Positions 44,431 through 55,414 of a stretch of 64,000 nt of DNA are shown here, piece after piece. The stretch covers positions 357,391-421,390 of the forward strand of contig WACJ01000001.1 in NCBI GenBank assembly GCA_008973525.1, in the 5' to 3' direction. The position numbers and the translations under genes were made by a program. Below the pieces are notes generated by a model that saw only the letters and a program-made list of their open reading frames with translations, made no database searches and was not told the DNA's origin. The DNA comes from Stenopsyche tienmushanensis (taxonomy: Eukaryota; Arthropoda; Insecta; Trichoptera; Stenopsychidae). Numbering within the stretch: position 1 is the first letter of the stretch; each line of letters starts with the position of its first letter.

Positions 44431-44454
44431 TGAATTCGGTATCGCACTCGATTT

Positions 44455-44720
44455 AGTAAAATAGTCTCTGTGCGCCGTCAGTTACACATTTAACAGTTTT
44501 TAATATATAATCTGATAGACATGGTGTTCCTGAACAAGCGGAACACCCTAACTTTTTTTTTTAAAAAACCATATCCAAAAAAACGGTAGGTATATTCCAT
44601 GTTCTTCTTCTACGAGATTTTTATAATTAAACATATACAATATACTAATTTAGATTTATGTATGCATATTTTATCATGTTATAAATATGTTTTAGGTGAA
44701 AAAAGAGTTAAAAAAGTTTT
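44455..44720 (+). repeat. Long direct repeat, copy 2 (right of minisatellite)
   Basis: It repeats 43578-43849 nearly base for base, then continues into a hairpin: aaaaaagagttaaaa (44699-44713) and ttttaactctttttt (44753-44767), perfect 15-base arms. Confidence 0.9.
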
Positions 44721-44767
44721 TTAACTTTTTAACTCATTAAAATATCAAAAAGTTTTAACTCTTTTTT

Positions 44768-45709
44768 TTGACACACACATTATTAGATCATGAACATTAT
44801 TTGATAGTTTTATAATACAAAACAATAGAATAATAAATTTAAAATAATATATGAAGAACAATACGCTTATCGCCTCAAAACCAAACCAAATGGACTACAA
44901 ATAGGTCAACGTTTGATAATTGGCTGACCAAACAACTGCAATTCGCTTGCGGCTCATATTTTTACTTCGTTTCTGCAAAAAAAAAGCGCCATCGATCCAG
45001 TAATAAGAGGCTCTTCGAAAATGAACACTCATTAATATATCATTGATTTTGCAACGTCCGCCTGCAACTGTTCAAACTACCGAAACAATAACACATCTGG
45101 TCATTCTGAAAAACAACATTACTCATCTTGGATGGAAGCGTATCGCTTCGTCATTATAATTGAATATTTTGATTGTCCATTCGCAGCGGATTCTGGTTAA
45201 TCATGATTCAATAGTGTTCATTATCAGTTTCTGACGCAGTTTTACAAATGTACATCAATAAGTGGAGAATCTTCCAAATTGAAAATCAAATTAAATATTG
45301 ACATATGAATAGATAGATGAATCAATGTGAATGTTTATACGACCTGAAGACTTATTTTCCATCTTCCGTATGCATATTTTCACAGTTTTGCCGAAATATG
45401 AGACTAGTTACTAGCTAGCTGTAATTGACTTCCTGAAAATATAAAAAAACATTTTTTACTCATTCAAGGTCTCCATGAGTTCTCTTGAGTCTCCTCGTCA
45501 CTTTTACTAGAGGTGAGATACGTTTTTCCAAGTATGCATACTTGAAATTAACTATGTTTTAAGACAGACTTTCATACGGAGAGTTTTAAGGCAGACAGAA
45601 AGCTATTTTAGAAGAACGAACCGGCTCTCCGAACCGGTTCGTAAAAGAAGCAAACCAAAAGTCTTTTAATCTGAAACAGTGACCATATATGTTTCTATTC
45701 ATATATAAC
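44768..45709. other. No recognised feature
   Basis: AT-rich. A small inverted repeat, cgaaccgg...ccggttcg, lies near 45618-45642. Confidence 0.4.
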
Positions 45710-45845
45710 ATTCTAGGCACCAATCTCGCACACAACTTCTTTTAACCAAGTTTTTTCGACACAATATCACCAAGGAGACTTCGAGAAATGCCAGGAAATT
45801 CTTCGTGAAGATCGTCAAGCATCATACGGCAGTCATTTCGCAATT
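45710..45845 (-). mobile_element. Mariner transposase N-terminal fragment
   Basis: The minus strand reads NDCRMMLDDLHEEFPGISRS, LLGDIVSKKLG, stop, KKLCARLVPRML. This is the second helix-turn-helix and linker of a mariner transposase, truncated on both sides. Confidence 0.55.
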
Positions 45846-46059
45846 GTTTTTCAATTTTTTGCACAAGTTCTTCATAAATCACTTATGGTTTCTCAATCCT
45901 TGCCTCGCAGGAAGCAGGAGCGCGCGAAAAAAATGGCTGACGAACATGCAGGATATTTACAGAAATACTTAAAGCTGTAACGTAGAAGGAAATAGTGCTG
46001 GAGAAGTGCAAGTAAAGAATCTTGTGTACACAAGGCTAATTCGAAACTCATCAGAGCTC

Positions 46060-46140
46060 TTGGGGTCCGACCGATCGTCTTGGACGCGGAAAGGCTTAAT
46101 CTTCCCGCTGGCTTCTTCGAACTCGCAAATAAGGTTTTTA
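46060..46140 (+). repeat. Third copy of the 23.0-kb block
   Basis: ccgaccgatcgtcttggacg, cggaaaggcttaatcttccc, gctggcttcttcgaactcgc. It shows the same order of words as 23010-23090. Confidence 0.5.
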
Positions 46141-46359
46141 TATTGGCGTAATAATGTAAACTTGCACCCATCGCTTGCATTTTCTTCGCCCCATCTATCT
46201 TCTACACGGATCTCTCGCTTAAACACTGTAGCAGCCCAACCGGCAAATAAAATAAAGACAACAATATTTTCGACCGATTGTAAAATTTGAATAACCCACC
46301 CGATCAGTTTTCTTCGGGCAAATTTGTTTCATAATGAGAGTTTGTGATCGTTCTGTATA

Positions 46360-46560
46360 CATATTCAGGTACGCCATTCGATCGCGAGGCGCTCATTCGT
46401 CATATCAGCGGTCCGAAAAACGGACCTATTGGACATACAGACCTTCTGGCCGCTACGTTCTCTTTTATTCATCTGATTGCTAAGAAATTTTTGGCAGTGA
46501 TTGTGTACTTACCAACGAAGGTTTTCGAATCAGCACAGACAATGTTTGTATGAGTTCCGT
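46360..46560 (+). pseudogene. DADHVLW-family LINE fragment
   Basis: The plus strand reads TPFDREALIRHISGPKNGPI, GHTDLLAATFSF. This is the same C-terminal block as at 21.6 kb and 58.2 kb, truncated on both sides. Confidence 0.6.
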
Positions 46561-46629
46561 TGGGTTTGGGAAGAGAGGGAGTTTAAATCTAGTGAAAATT
46601 CAACAAAATTAAGTAATCTGATGAATTGG

Positions 46630-46860
46630 GTTTTGTTCGTTCGAAATGTGCTGCCATACCGTTCATCAGATTGCGATAAAACTTCGTCCACTTATTGCGA
46701 AGGATTCCGCGAGTAACATAGGCATAGTCTCATATATAAAAATTAATGTTTGTTTGTTCGTATTTAATGCGCTGCCATACCGTTCATCCGATTGCGATAA
46801 AACTTTGTCAACTTATTGCTTACACTTGCAGGAATAACATAGGCATAGTAAAAATATTTT
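46630..46860 (+). repeat. Two tandem copies of a 23.9-kb-type repeat
   Basis: Each copy reads gctgccataccgttcatc, gattgcgataaaact, a cttattg segment and aataacataggcatag. Copy starts are about 105-110 bases apart (46625 and 46745). The third copy is at 23890-24010. Confidence 0.65.
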
Positions 46861-47524
46861 TTGTGTATGCAGTTTGTTATGCAAGACGTGGCATTGCAAC
46901 GCATGCCAAGTAAAAGTATTTTTTATTATTATTAACAAGCTGGTAATAGTCTGGTATCCTAAGTCCAACGGCACTCAGTCGCCAGACTATCATGATAGTC
47001 CAGAAACACGCCAGAACACAACTATTAAATTATTCACATGTGTTAGATGACTTTCAATTTATGCTGCCAGCTCTCAGTCTAATGCGAAAATGATGGCTAA
47101 ACGACTGGACACGTTAATTACTTCTTTAAATGGGCTTAAAATTATTAAATGCCAACCGGTAAAAATCACTCCCAATACCGGCTATTTACTTCGATTATTT
47201 TTATTATTTATTTATTCGAACAAGTCCACGATTCCAATATTCACTTTTAGGATGCAAATTCACAGTAACAATTTGTATTTGACAATGCGATGAGTTTTAT
47301 TTTGAATTTGAAAATGACAGCTGTTTGGCCTTAAGAAGACATTATCCAGCCTCAAACTCTACGATGGAATTATTTTTATCGCATGGATAAAATGCGTGCA
47401 ATAAATTTAAATATATTTTTATTATTAACGCGAGGTTGAAGACTTCTGCTGTAAAGCGATAATTCTGAAATAAAGAAAGAATGCAGAGCACGATAAATAC
47501 GATGTTTACATTGAAATGCAAGTG
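46861..47524. other. Upstream region of DAP1, no recognised feature
   Basis: It contains the palindrome actatcatgatagt near 46987. AT-rich; no motif or repeat family was seen. Confidence 0.4.
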
Positions 47525-47641
47525 TTGCGGGCGAAGGCAGCGCTGTAGTTGCGGCCGCTCTCCGAACTAATCGCAACTGAGACGTGGTCAGCTCGAGTGA
47601 CAGCGGCCGTCGCGCACAACGTCGCACACTACGCACTGCAA
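47525..47641 (+). promoter_or_regulatory. GC-rich 5' region of DAP1 (promoter/5' UTR)
   Basis: The 115 bases before the ATG are rich in CpG (gcggccgctctccg, cagcggccgtcgcgcac) in an otherwise AT-rich region. No TATA box is seen, which fits a housekeeping promoter. The exact start site cannot be read from the sequence. Confidence 0.45.
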
Positions 47642-47690
47642 ATGTCGTCCGAGGAATCTTCAAACTTGAAAGCGGGTCACCCGCCCGCAG
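47642..47690 (+). CDS. DAP1: DAP1 coding exon 1
   Basis: Forty-nine bases from ATG to ...CCCGCAG, encoding MSSEESSNLKAGHPPA plus the first base of a valine codon, followed by a gtaata donor. The frame stays open upstream for 31 codons, but this ATG gives the family N-terminus. A read-through into the intron gives false residues after HPPA. Confidence 0.9.
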
Positions 47691-48427
47691 GTAATACTCC
47701 CACATCATCGTCTCTTTTATTTGCGTCGGATCTTCGCTCTGGAATACTTTCGCTGTTAGAATTTCGCAACGTTCAACATATTGCGTGGCCATTGTCCTTT
47801 TGTTGCATCGAATAAATTCATTCAAAATATATCCAACAAATATTCCATATTCAGAATGACTGCGTAAATCGCTGGAATTTCATCCGAAGTCGCTGCCTGG
47901 TCTTATTGGATTCCTATCAGTCCCCACAACGAAATAGTCCAGAGTAAATAAACAACATAACCTCAAACGTATATAAAAAAAATTGTCGACTCGTTCAAAA
48001 TATTTGCAATAAATTAGGTTCAAATTGCAATTCTATTGCTGCGATATTGTATAGCGTCATTTTCGTCGACGTATTAGATCGACATCGTCACCTTTGGTGT
48101 TGTCATAGATCAGCTGATCCATGACAGCTCCAGGATCTTCATATGCCTGACGTTTTTGCTTGATTTTTATTTTCAGTCAAAGCCGGCGGGATGCGCATAG
48201 CCCAGCACAAAGACGGGCACAGCAAAGTCTCCAAGGAGATAATCGGAGACGTGACCGGCCTTGCCGGATCTCTCAACATTCCGACCAACCCGACGACGGT
48301 GAGCGGAGCCCCGGCGAAGACGGCCGGCGAATACGTGCAGGAGGCGGCGCAGGTCGCCCACAGTCCCAAGCCGCCGGCGATCCACGCTCAGAAACCGATG
48401 GGCAACATCCACCAGCCGAGAAAGTGA
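47642..48427 (+). CDS. DAP1: DAP1 (death-associated protein 1) homologue, two coding exons
   Basis: Two exons join to 99 codons plus TGA; human DAP1 has 102 residues. Recognised hallmarks are KAGHPPAVKAGGMRI across the splice junction, AAQVAH in the middle and HQPRK at the C-terminus. In vertebrates DAP1 is a small cytosolic proline-rich protein, an mTOR substrate that restrains autophagy; that role here is inferred from homology. Ser3, an mTOR site in the human protein, is present. No membrane segment or enzymatic motif is visible, so the product is probably disordered. The central part (HKDGHSKVSKEIIGDVTGLA) is unlike vertebrate DAP1 and looks insect-specific. The coding DNA is markedly more GC-rich than its surroundings. 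The nearest host gene, alpha-s, is 11 kb away on the other strand. Confidence 0.92.
48177..48427 (+). CDS. DAP1: DAP1 coding exon 2
   Basis: This 251-base exon follows a pyrimidine-rich tttttattttcag acceptor. It completes the valine and reads VKAGGMRIAQHKDG to PRK-TGA. It carries 83 of the 99 residues, including AAQVAH and the terminal HQPRK block that identifies the family. Confidence 0.93.
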
Positions 48428-49045
48428 ACTCGGACCCCGACAATTTTACTTTGAGATAAATTCGAGATAAGCACCTCGGACACTCTTGTTGTTGTTGTAC
48501 AAATTATTCCGTTCCAAAATTTTTAAAATCGATCGCTCCGATCGGCTTCAGATAACCTCGGGGGCTCGTGCCTCCGATGCAAGTCGCAAATTCTTATATT
48601 TAAATTCTTCGATTACATTCCGCATTGCGAGAATTTAGCGATCTTGCATTTATTTTTATAAATCACAATCAATCAGAGCCGCGGCCTTTTATTTTCGCAT
48701 CGTTTGCGGCGTATTCAAGGTGCTAATTTATACATTCTTTGACTGCATTTATTTTTAACGTTATCTCGTCGATACGTCGACCTCTTTCGTCGCAGACGAT
48801 CACAACAAATGCACGCTTTTATATAAATATATTTTTATCTCGAAGAAAACTCAATTGCAATAAACAAAAAAAAATGTAAACCCAAGAAAAAAAACTATCG
48901 ATAGTTAAAAACTACGAACTGTGTACGATGTTATATATCCGAGCGAACATTAAATACTTATTTTTTACAGTGAAATGTAGTCGTTGTAAATTTTCTATGA
49001 TGAAGTTGTGTTTGATGTTTTTAACTATTGTATAAATAAAAATAT
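48428..49045 (+). other. DAP1 3' UTR with two candidate poly(A) signals
   Basis: AATAAA occurs at 48859-48864, followed by an A-rich run, and again at 49035-49040. Either could end the transcript, giving a 3' UTR of about 450 or 630 bases. The sequence between looks unique and has no repeat signature. Confidence 0.5.
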
Positions 49046-50349
49046 ATTAAAATGGTTATTTAGTACTTATCAGTATGCACCTCTGCGTTATCATACGGGA
49101 ACGCTGTCCGTCGTTCAGATGGTCCTCGCAGGCAATAAAACGCGTTTATCTCTGCGTTTTCAATAACCTGCGTTAGATATTAAAGTCCGAATCGATTGCT
49201 ACACCGAATTAAAGCCAGAAAAAATAGAAAAAGAGAAATTTATACATGCATTGTTTACAAAACATGAGTAAATTCATCTCCGTACATCAAATAATTCCGT
49301 TTATAAAGTTGATATAGTCTATTATAGCAATAGGATAGCTACCGTTATAAGACTATATTTATTAATAAGAGCACGTTTCTCATCATTTAAATTAAACTAC
49401 GCATAACGTCGGTTACAAAGAATGATTTATAACGGGCGAGATATGAAGAAAATTGACTGAATTCGTCCCCCGTTTAATTACCGAGCTAATATAGCGAAAA
49501 CTCGTCAATCACAAAAGCGTGATAAGATACACGATGAACCGTCATGACTGATGGGTTTGATAAGAGGTCTATTTTGATAAGGTGGTCGTAATTAGTCGAT
49601 TAAATAGCCGTAATTGTTTTCCGTTCGAACCAATTCTTCCATTAGAGTCGCCGGCGTCATTTCAATGGATATTTGGGACCATTTTAATGTGATATACTTT
49701 CTCTTCCATAAGCGTTTATTTCGATCTATGATTTGTTCCCGCTTCGACTAAGCATTCAATTCGATTCCGGAACTTTAACGTTTCACGGATCTGTGCAATA
49801 AAGTATAAATGTTCCTCTTTAAATTGTTAAACCAATTAAATATTATCTTATAAAATGTATAATGTTCGATGAAATTAAACCTGTAGGAATGAACGTTTAT
49901 ATTAATAAAATTTATTAAACTCTAAATGTTGATTTTATTCGATTAAATCTATTTTTATAACCTTTTACCGCACGTCTAGACGCGGTTGAAAATGTCCTTG
50001 AATCAATGTCCGTCTTAATTTTGTAATCCGGATAAATCTGATTTATTTTTAAGCATTGATTACTCATTTAGGTATTAATTTAATTAATAAAGACTTTCAT
50101 TGGTGTTTAATAATACGCAAAATTACAACAAGGATATATCTACGTATAGAAATGACGCAGAAAAAGATTGATGGTAACGCACCTAATACAAATTTGAACC
50201 AGATCAATCTCAAAAACTAATATAATCTGTAGATTTAGAGAGTTCATTTGGTCAATTTTAGCAGGAATTCTTCAAAGGCAGGTCATCCTGGACTTTAAAA
50301 TCTAAGCCATACATCTACCGTCAAATAATTATTTACTCCAGATTGCCCG
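49046..50349. other. Downstream flank of DAP1, no recognised feature
   Basis: Unique AT-rich intergenic sequence. No coding motif was seen. Confidence 0.4.
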
Positions 50350-50730
50350 GAGGCCCAGGATAGACGTAAATGTACAGGATTTCAAATACCTAGGGATAAG
50401 AACTTATTGAGTAATAAAAAAACTGTTTTATTAACATTTTTAGACGTCTCTGGGACAAGATCTAAGGCTCCGAAACCTTGAAACCAACCGTGAGAACATG
50501 GAAATTTGCCGTCTACATTGGACAGGTCATGTACACAGATGCCACCTCACAAAATCCCTCGTGATAGATTCGGAACAGTCTCGTCTATATCTGGACCCGA
50601 ACGATTGACGGGAGAAGACGGTAAATGGCGTTGTCGATGGCCGGAGTTCTCGTATAGGATAGACTGAGAGCTGGCAGAATAAATTGAAGGTCATCTAACA
50701 CACGTCAACGACTCGAGAAATCTGATTACA
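50350..50730 (+). pseudogene. RTE-like LINE fragment
   Basis: The plus strand reads VQDFKYLGIRT at about 50370, then MEICRLHWTGHVHRCH (a LRWxGHVxRM motif) at 50495-50545 and a WRCRWPE-like end. The spacing suggests deletions. It is decayed and noncoding. Confidence 0.5.
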
Positions 50731-50769
50731 TTGCTGTTACCAATAAAGGCTTCTGCTTACATCCCGACG

Positions 50770-51110
50770 TCGAAAGACAGGATTGAAATTAGCCAGAACT
50801 TAATCCGTATGGACGATTGGAAATTAGTCGTAAAATGGGCCGCAACATAAGCGCAAAAGAATTGGCCTTAACGACGAGCAAGTCACCGCATACGAAACCC
50901 TTATCGAGGGGCGTTTGAACTCCGATGATTACAGACGTCGAATCAAGCGTCTTCCAATGTGACAATGAACCGAAACGCGCCTCCAAAATAACTTCAATAA
51001 AACAACATCCATCTGGTTCGCAGTCTCCGGATCTTAACGCCATTGAGAACGTGTGGTATCGAGTAAAATGTGAATTTTACACTGGAGACCTTGAAACTAA
51101 CGGATGAAAA
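50770..51110 (+). pseudogene. Tc1-type transposase remnant
   Basis: An N-terminal piece (GRNISAKELALTTSKSP, frame-shifted) is followed by VFQCDNEPKRASKITSIKQH and QSPDLNAIENVWYRVKCE. The DNEPK and SPDLNxIENxW motifs hold the second D and the E of the Tc1 DD34E triad. The first catalytic region is deleted. Confidence 0.7.
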
Positions 51111-54100
51111 ACATTGGGTTAATTTGTTGTGGAATTATACATTATTAATTTGTTTGACCCGCGTTGAAAGGGGGGAAATGTGGGATGGGTTAAAAAGGAT
51201 ATACGGATATAACAACGCGTGTACCTGATAAAAAATCTCCACCAATGTAATCGATTCGGTGAATGATAGTGTCTCCAAACCGTAGACATGATGCTAATTA
51301 TTCATTTGTATCGGATCCTGTATATCGGACTCAGCGGACCTGGAAATTAAGAGAGTGGGAATGAAGCGTAAGTGCTTTTATGGAGGCGATGATCTCGAAA
51401 GGCTGGTGGTAATAGGACACGTAATAGGTTGACGCGGAATAGGAAAAGCTGATTCAAACTGATCAGGAGGACAACCGGGCTTCCGTTTGTACAAGCGCTT
51501 TGCACTGTATTTCACAGGGGACTGTCATTGGCACTGTAATTGAAACAAACCGGGATCATGAGGGAATTAATGAAGAATATATGGGTTCGTCAAAGGTTAT
51601 TCACACAAATGAAATTAACAAGAAATAATCAATTTCAATATAATTTAATATTTTTTTCTATTTCATCATTAAAAATAAGCTTTCACAAAGATGACACCTT
51701 ATTAACAATGATTTAACTTCACACACAATATTACAGTTCATTTCATCAATGATATAACATATACCAAATTAAAGCGACTACCATGTATATGTGTGTTAGC
51801 CAGTATATAACTATGTGTATGTATGTATATGACATAGTACGTATGTATTTGTGTGTGTGTATATATATATGCGTATGTGCATCTTATAAAAATAATTTAA
51901 CAAAACTTGAAGCCAAAGTCAAATGAAACCATCCCGTTTTCACTCGTATTGCACTTTTCATAAACTATACAAAATCCAAATAAATAAATTTCCCTAAAGT
52001 CACATTAAAATCAGGTCATCTTCGACATCGTCAACAAAAAAGATGAATAAAAACGTAAACGATCATATAAAACTGAATAAAATCTCAGTTAACAAATTAA
52101 AAGTTACGCACGTCAAACATGGTTGAATTTAACTCAATCGCGAGGGTCGACTCGTATGCGAGTCTTTTAATTCGCGACGCTCAGGACGACTCATCACAAA
52201 CCGCAAAACAAATACGCAGCCCGGATGAAAAGCTTTCACTTGACTTTGCTCTTGTAAACGTGAACGAATTTTTCAAGCTAACGAATCAAAATCCTCGCGC
52301 GTGCGAACGGCAACGGCATATTTAATCGACCGCGCGATTAAGACCGAGTCACTTTAGAGGCATCTATACCAAAGTATATACATACACAAACTGGCACACG
52401 CGTGTGTGTATTTGTACACAAGAACGGATGAAAAAATAGATAGTAAAATATTTGCGTTAAACGAAAAATAGTAATAAAAATTTGTGCTATGTACAATGAA
52501 TAATAATTACCCTCTACTATTTACTTAAAGACTGGTCAAGCTCTGGACATAGCACAACTGCAAGAGAGATTCAAATTCTTTTTCTCGACATTCATAAATC
52601 TTACACATTTTAATACATACATACATACAAATATACGCGCGGGTGTCCCGTGGAGTCGCGTCCGAAATGCAAGACTGAAAACGCACGCTATTTGAACTTA
52701 TGCGAAACGTTTAAGCCGTTGAAAAGCGCTCCGACGTTCGACTCGTATAAGAGTCGTTTAAATCCCGACGCAAATATACGGAAGATAAAATGCAGATACG
52801 GTCGTCAAACGCTAATTATGCGATGCAATGGATCGTCATTAAACTTAGAAAGTCCGCCATTGAAACGTTTCTATTAATTCAGCAGGTCTTTGTATAATTC
52901 GTTCAAGGAAAGACAAGAGGATTTGAACGCAAAGACGCATCAAGACACAATTTAAACCAACCAAGCTTATATTATATCGGCTTTAAAAAACATCCCGGAA
53001 AATGTCTTCCAGACACGACGATATCGCTTTCTGTATATCAACGCGGAATGGTGATATTTCGCAGATTACTAATTATACAAATATGTTCAATACATGTTTA
53101 TCGATTGGACGCATTACTTTTTGAACAACGCTCGACGACGGACGACCGTATCAATATGAATTACGCCATATTCTAGTATTGAAAGACTCAAATAGTCGCG
53201 GATCAGTTAACGGATCCATTTTTTTAAACCGCACGATGCATAATTTCGTACAAATCAGCGCGTAAAATGGCATTAAATGTGGATCTCAGTCTTTTGGTTT
53301 ATCTTTGCTCGAATGTGTATGACTTGTGCGTATGAAACGAAGCTAAAAAAATAAAATGCATTCAACGTGGATCATTGAAGCGCGGCCGACGTTCGGAACA
53401 CCCGCGCCTTGAAAGGTGAATAAAGAACACAAACATATCGATAATTTTACCGTATTCTGACACATTTCCTTAACGCTTTATTTTTAAATGGTTTCTCTAT
53501 AAGACTTATTATAGATCCGATCTGAAAAACGGGGCTTCAAAAATATATATGTACTCCGCGTGAATGAAAAAAAATATATAGGGTGACATATCTCCAATGA
53601 AATAAGTTAAGAGCGCCACCGCGACTTTCTATTTCGAACGGTTCAAACGCGTTAACCCTTCTCGTCTATCAACTTAATCGATTAAATGATCGAAAGTGAT
53701 GCCGATGTAATATTATAAATCATTTACGGAAAGATTATTATTGCAAACTGAACATCGTCTCTATTGAATCATTTGAATTATTAACCCTTTGTCGCGCGCT
53801 TGTATTTCTAATCGAATATTATTTATTCGAAGTTCGGTCGAAAATATCGGCGATATTACTGGCTTTTTGAAGGTGATGTGTGCGAGTACGCATCATGATT
53901 AAATCGATAAACCGTTTTTACGCTTTATCTTGCGACTGTAGATGAAAAGTGGGTGTTATAATCGAATTTAAAACGCAAAATACAATGACTTTCAAAGGGG
54001 CAGATGAAAAAAAACCAACCCCTCGACGGGATTTGACGGTAAAAAAGCTCTTTTTAAATGCGTATTGGGACTCGAAATACTACGAAGTCCTTTCATAAGG

Positions 54101-55382
54101 TCGCCGAATCAAAGATTGGCAAACAATTTCGTATCCACATAAAAAATTTGTATTTACGTTGTATCTACGCTAAAGTTGTAATTTAACGCGTTCATTCAAA
54201 AAACGACATTTTCGACCGGACAATCTATTACGATGTCAAACATTACATTTATGATTTTTTTTAACGTGGAACGTGTGCGCTATATTAAGGGTTAACATCG
54301 TACTTATTACCGTGTGCGTTGCAAAACATTGAAAAAAAAAAAACAATAATCATAAAAACTAAATTTAATAAGATCGTAATACTGTTTTTTTTACATCTCA
54401 ACACCTGAAAAATATAATCTCTAAAAAATATTTCTATGAAAATTTAATAGAATATTTCTATGTTACCATGTAAACTTTCTCTTTAACTTCTTTCAGGACT
54501 TTCCCTAACACTTATCTTTTAAAGAAGTACCTCTTCTTCGAACCTTAAATAACATATCACTTTCTCACCGCGCTGACTATTTATCGCACAATTTAAAAAC
54601 TTCACTGCGGCAAAAATAAAACAAAACCTCAATCCGGATTCTTTGTTCAGGTCGTTCGATATATATCGCACGTTATATATTCAAACTGCATTGTGTCATA
54701 CCAAATAATTACACAACTAAATAAATAATTACACTACGTAGATGATGACATCTTACAAATACAATATAACAAACCAAAAGTAAGCTTGATCTTTATAATA
54801 ATCCACGGATGGTTACATAAATATATCTTTTGCGATTAACAATTTTTTTGCAAAAAATCAATGATACACATTGCTTAGAGCACAAACACCTTAAGAATAA
54901 AATAAAGGAAAAACTAAATTTATCTTTACAAATCTGAATATTGATAAAAACTTATAACATGCGTCATGTACTACATAAATGACACAAAATAATTTAATAA
55001 TGCATATAAACTTAATGTACATATTAGTTTGCTTGCTGTTTACATCACATAAATATACAATCAATGATTTTTCCAGATTCTTCGACCTTGTACATTCCGT
55101 AAAATTAATTCTATACACAATAGCAATTTATATGCACGTTCCGTATATGTAATATAGTTTTTAATTACATCGTAAATATTTATAGAGATTTGTTGAAATC
55201 ATATCGGACAATTTTTGCCAAGCGTTTATTATACACGAGTGATTCCAAATTCGTAAAAAACCCAAAAACTATAATACATACATACATTTAACGCGTATAG
55301 AAAAGCGTCCGACATGGACGTTATAATATTGACATACATATATATTATATATATATATATATTTAAATTATATGTGCCTTTG

Positions 55383-55414
<32 letters not shown>

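Noticed and set aside
44250..44447. Repetitive 65-codon minus-strand frame (SRKKSIF words)
   Set aside because: It is a by-product of the 56-bp minisatellite; the period is not a multiple of three and other units shift frame.
52119..52877. Two small plus-strand frames sharing a similar peptide word
   Set aside because: The similarity comes from a shared palindromic DNA word rather than a protein domain.
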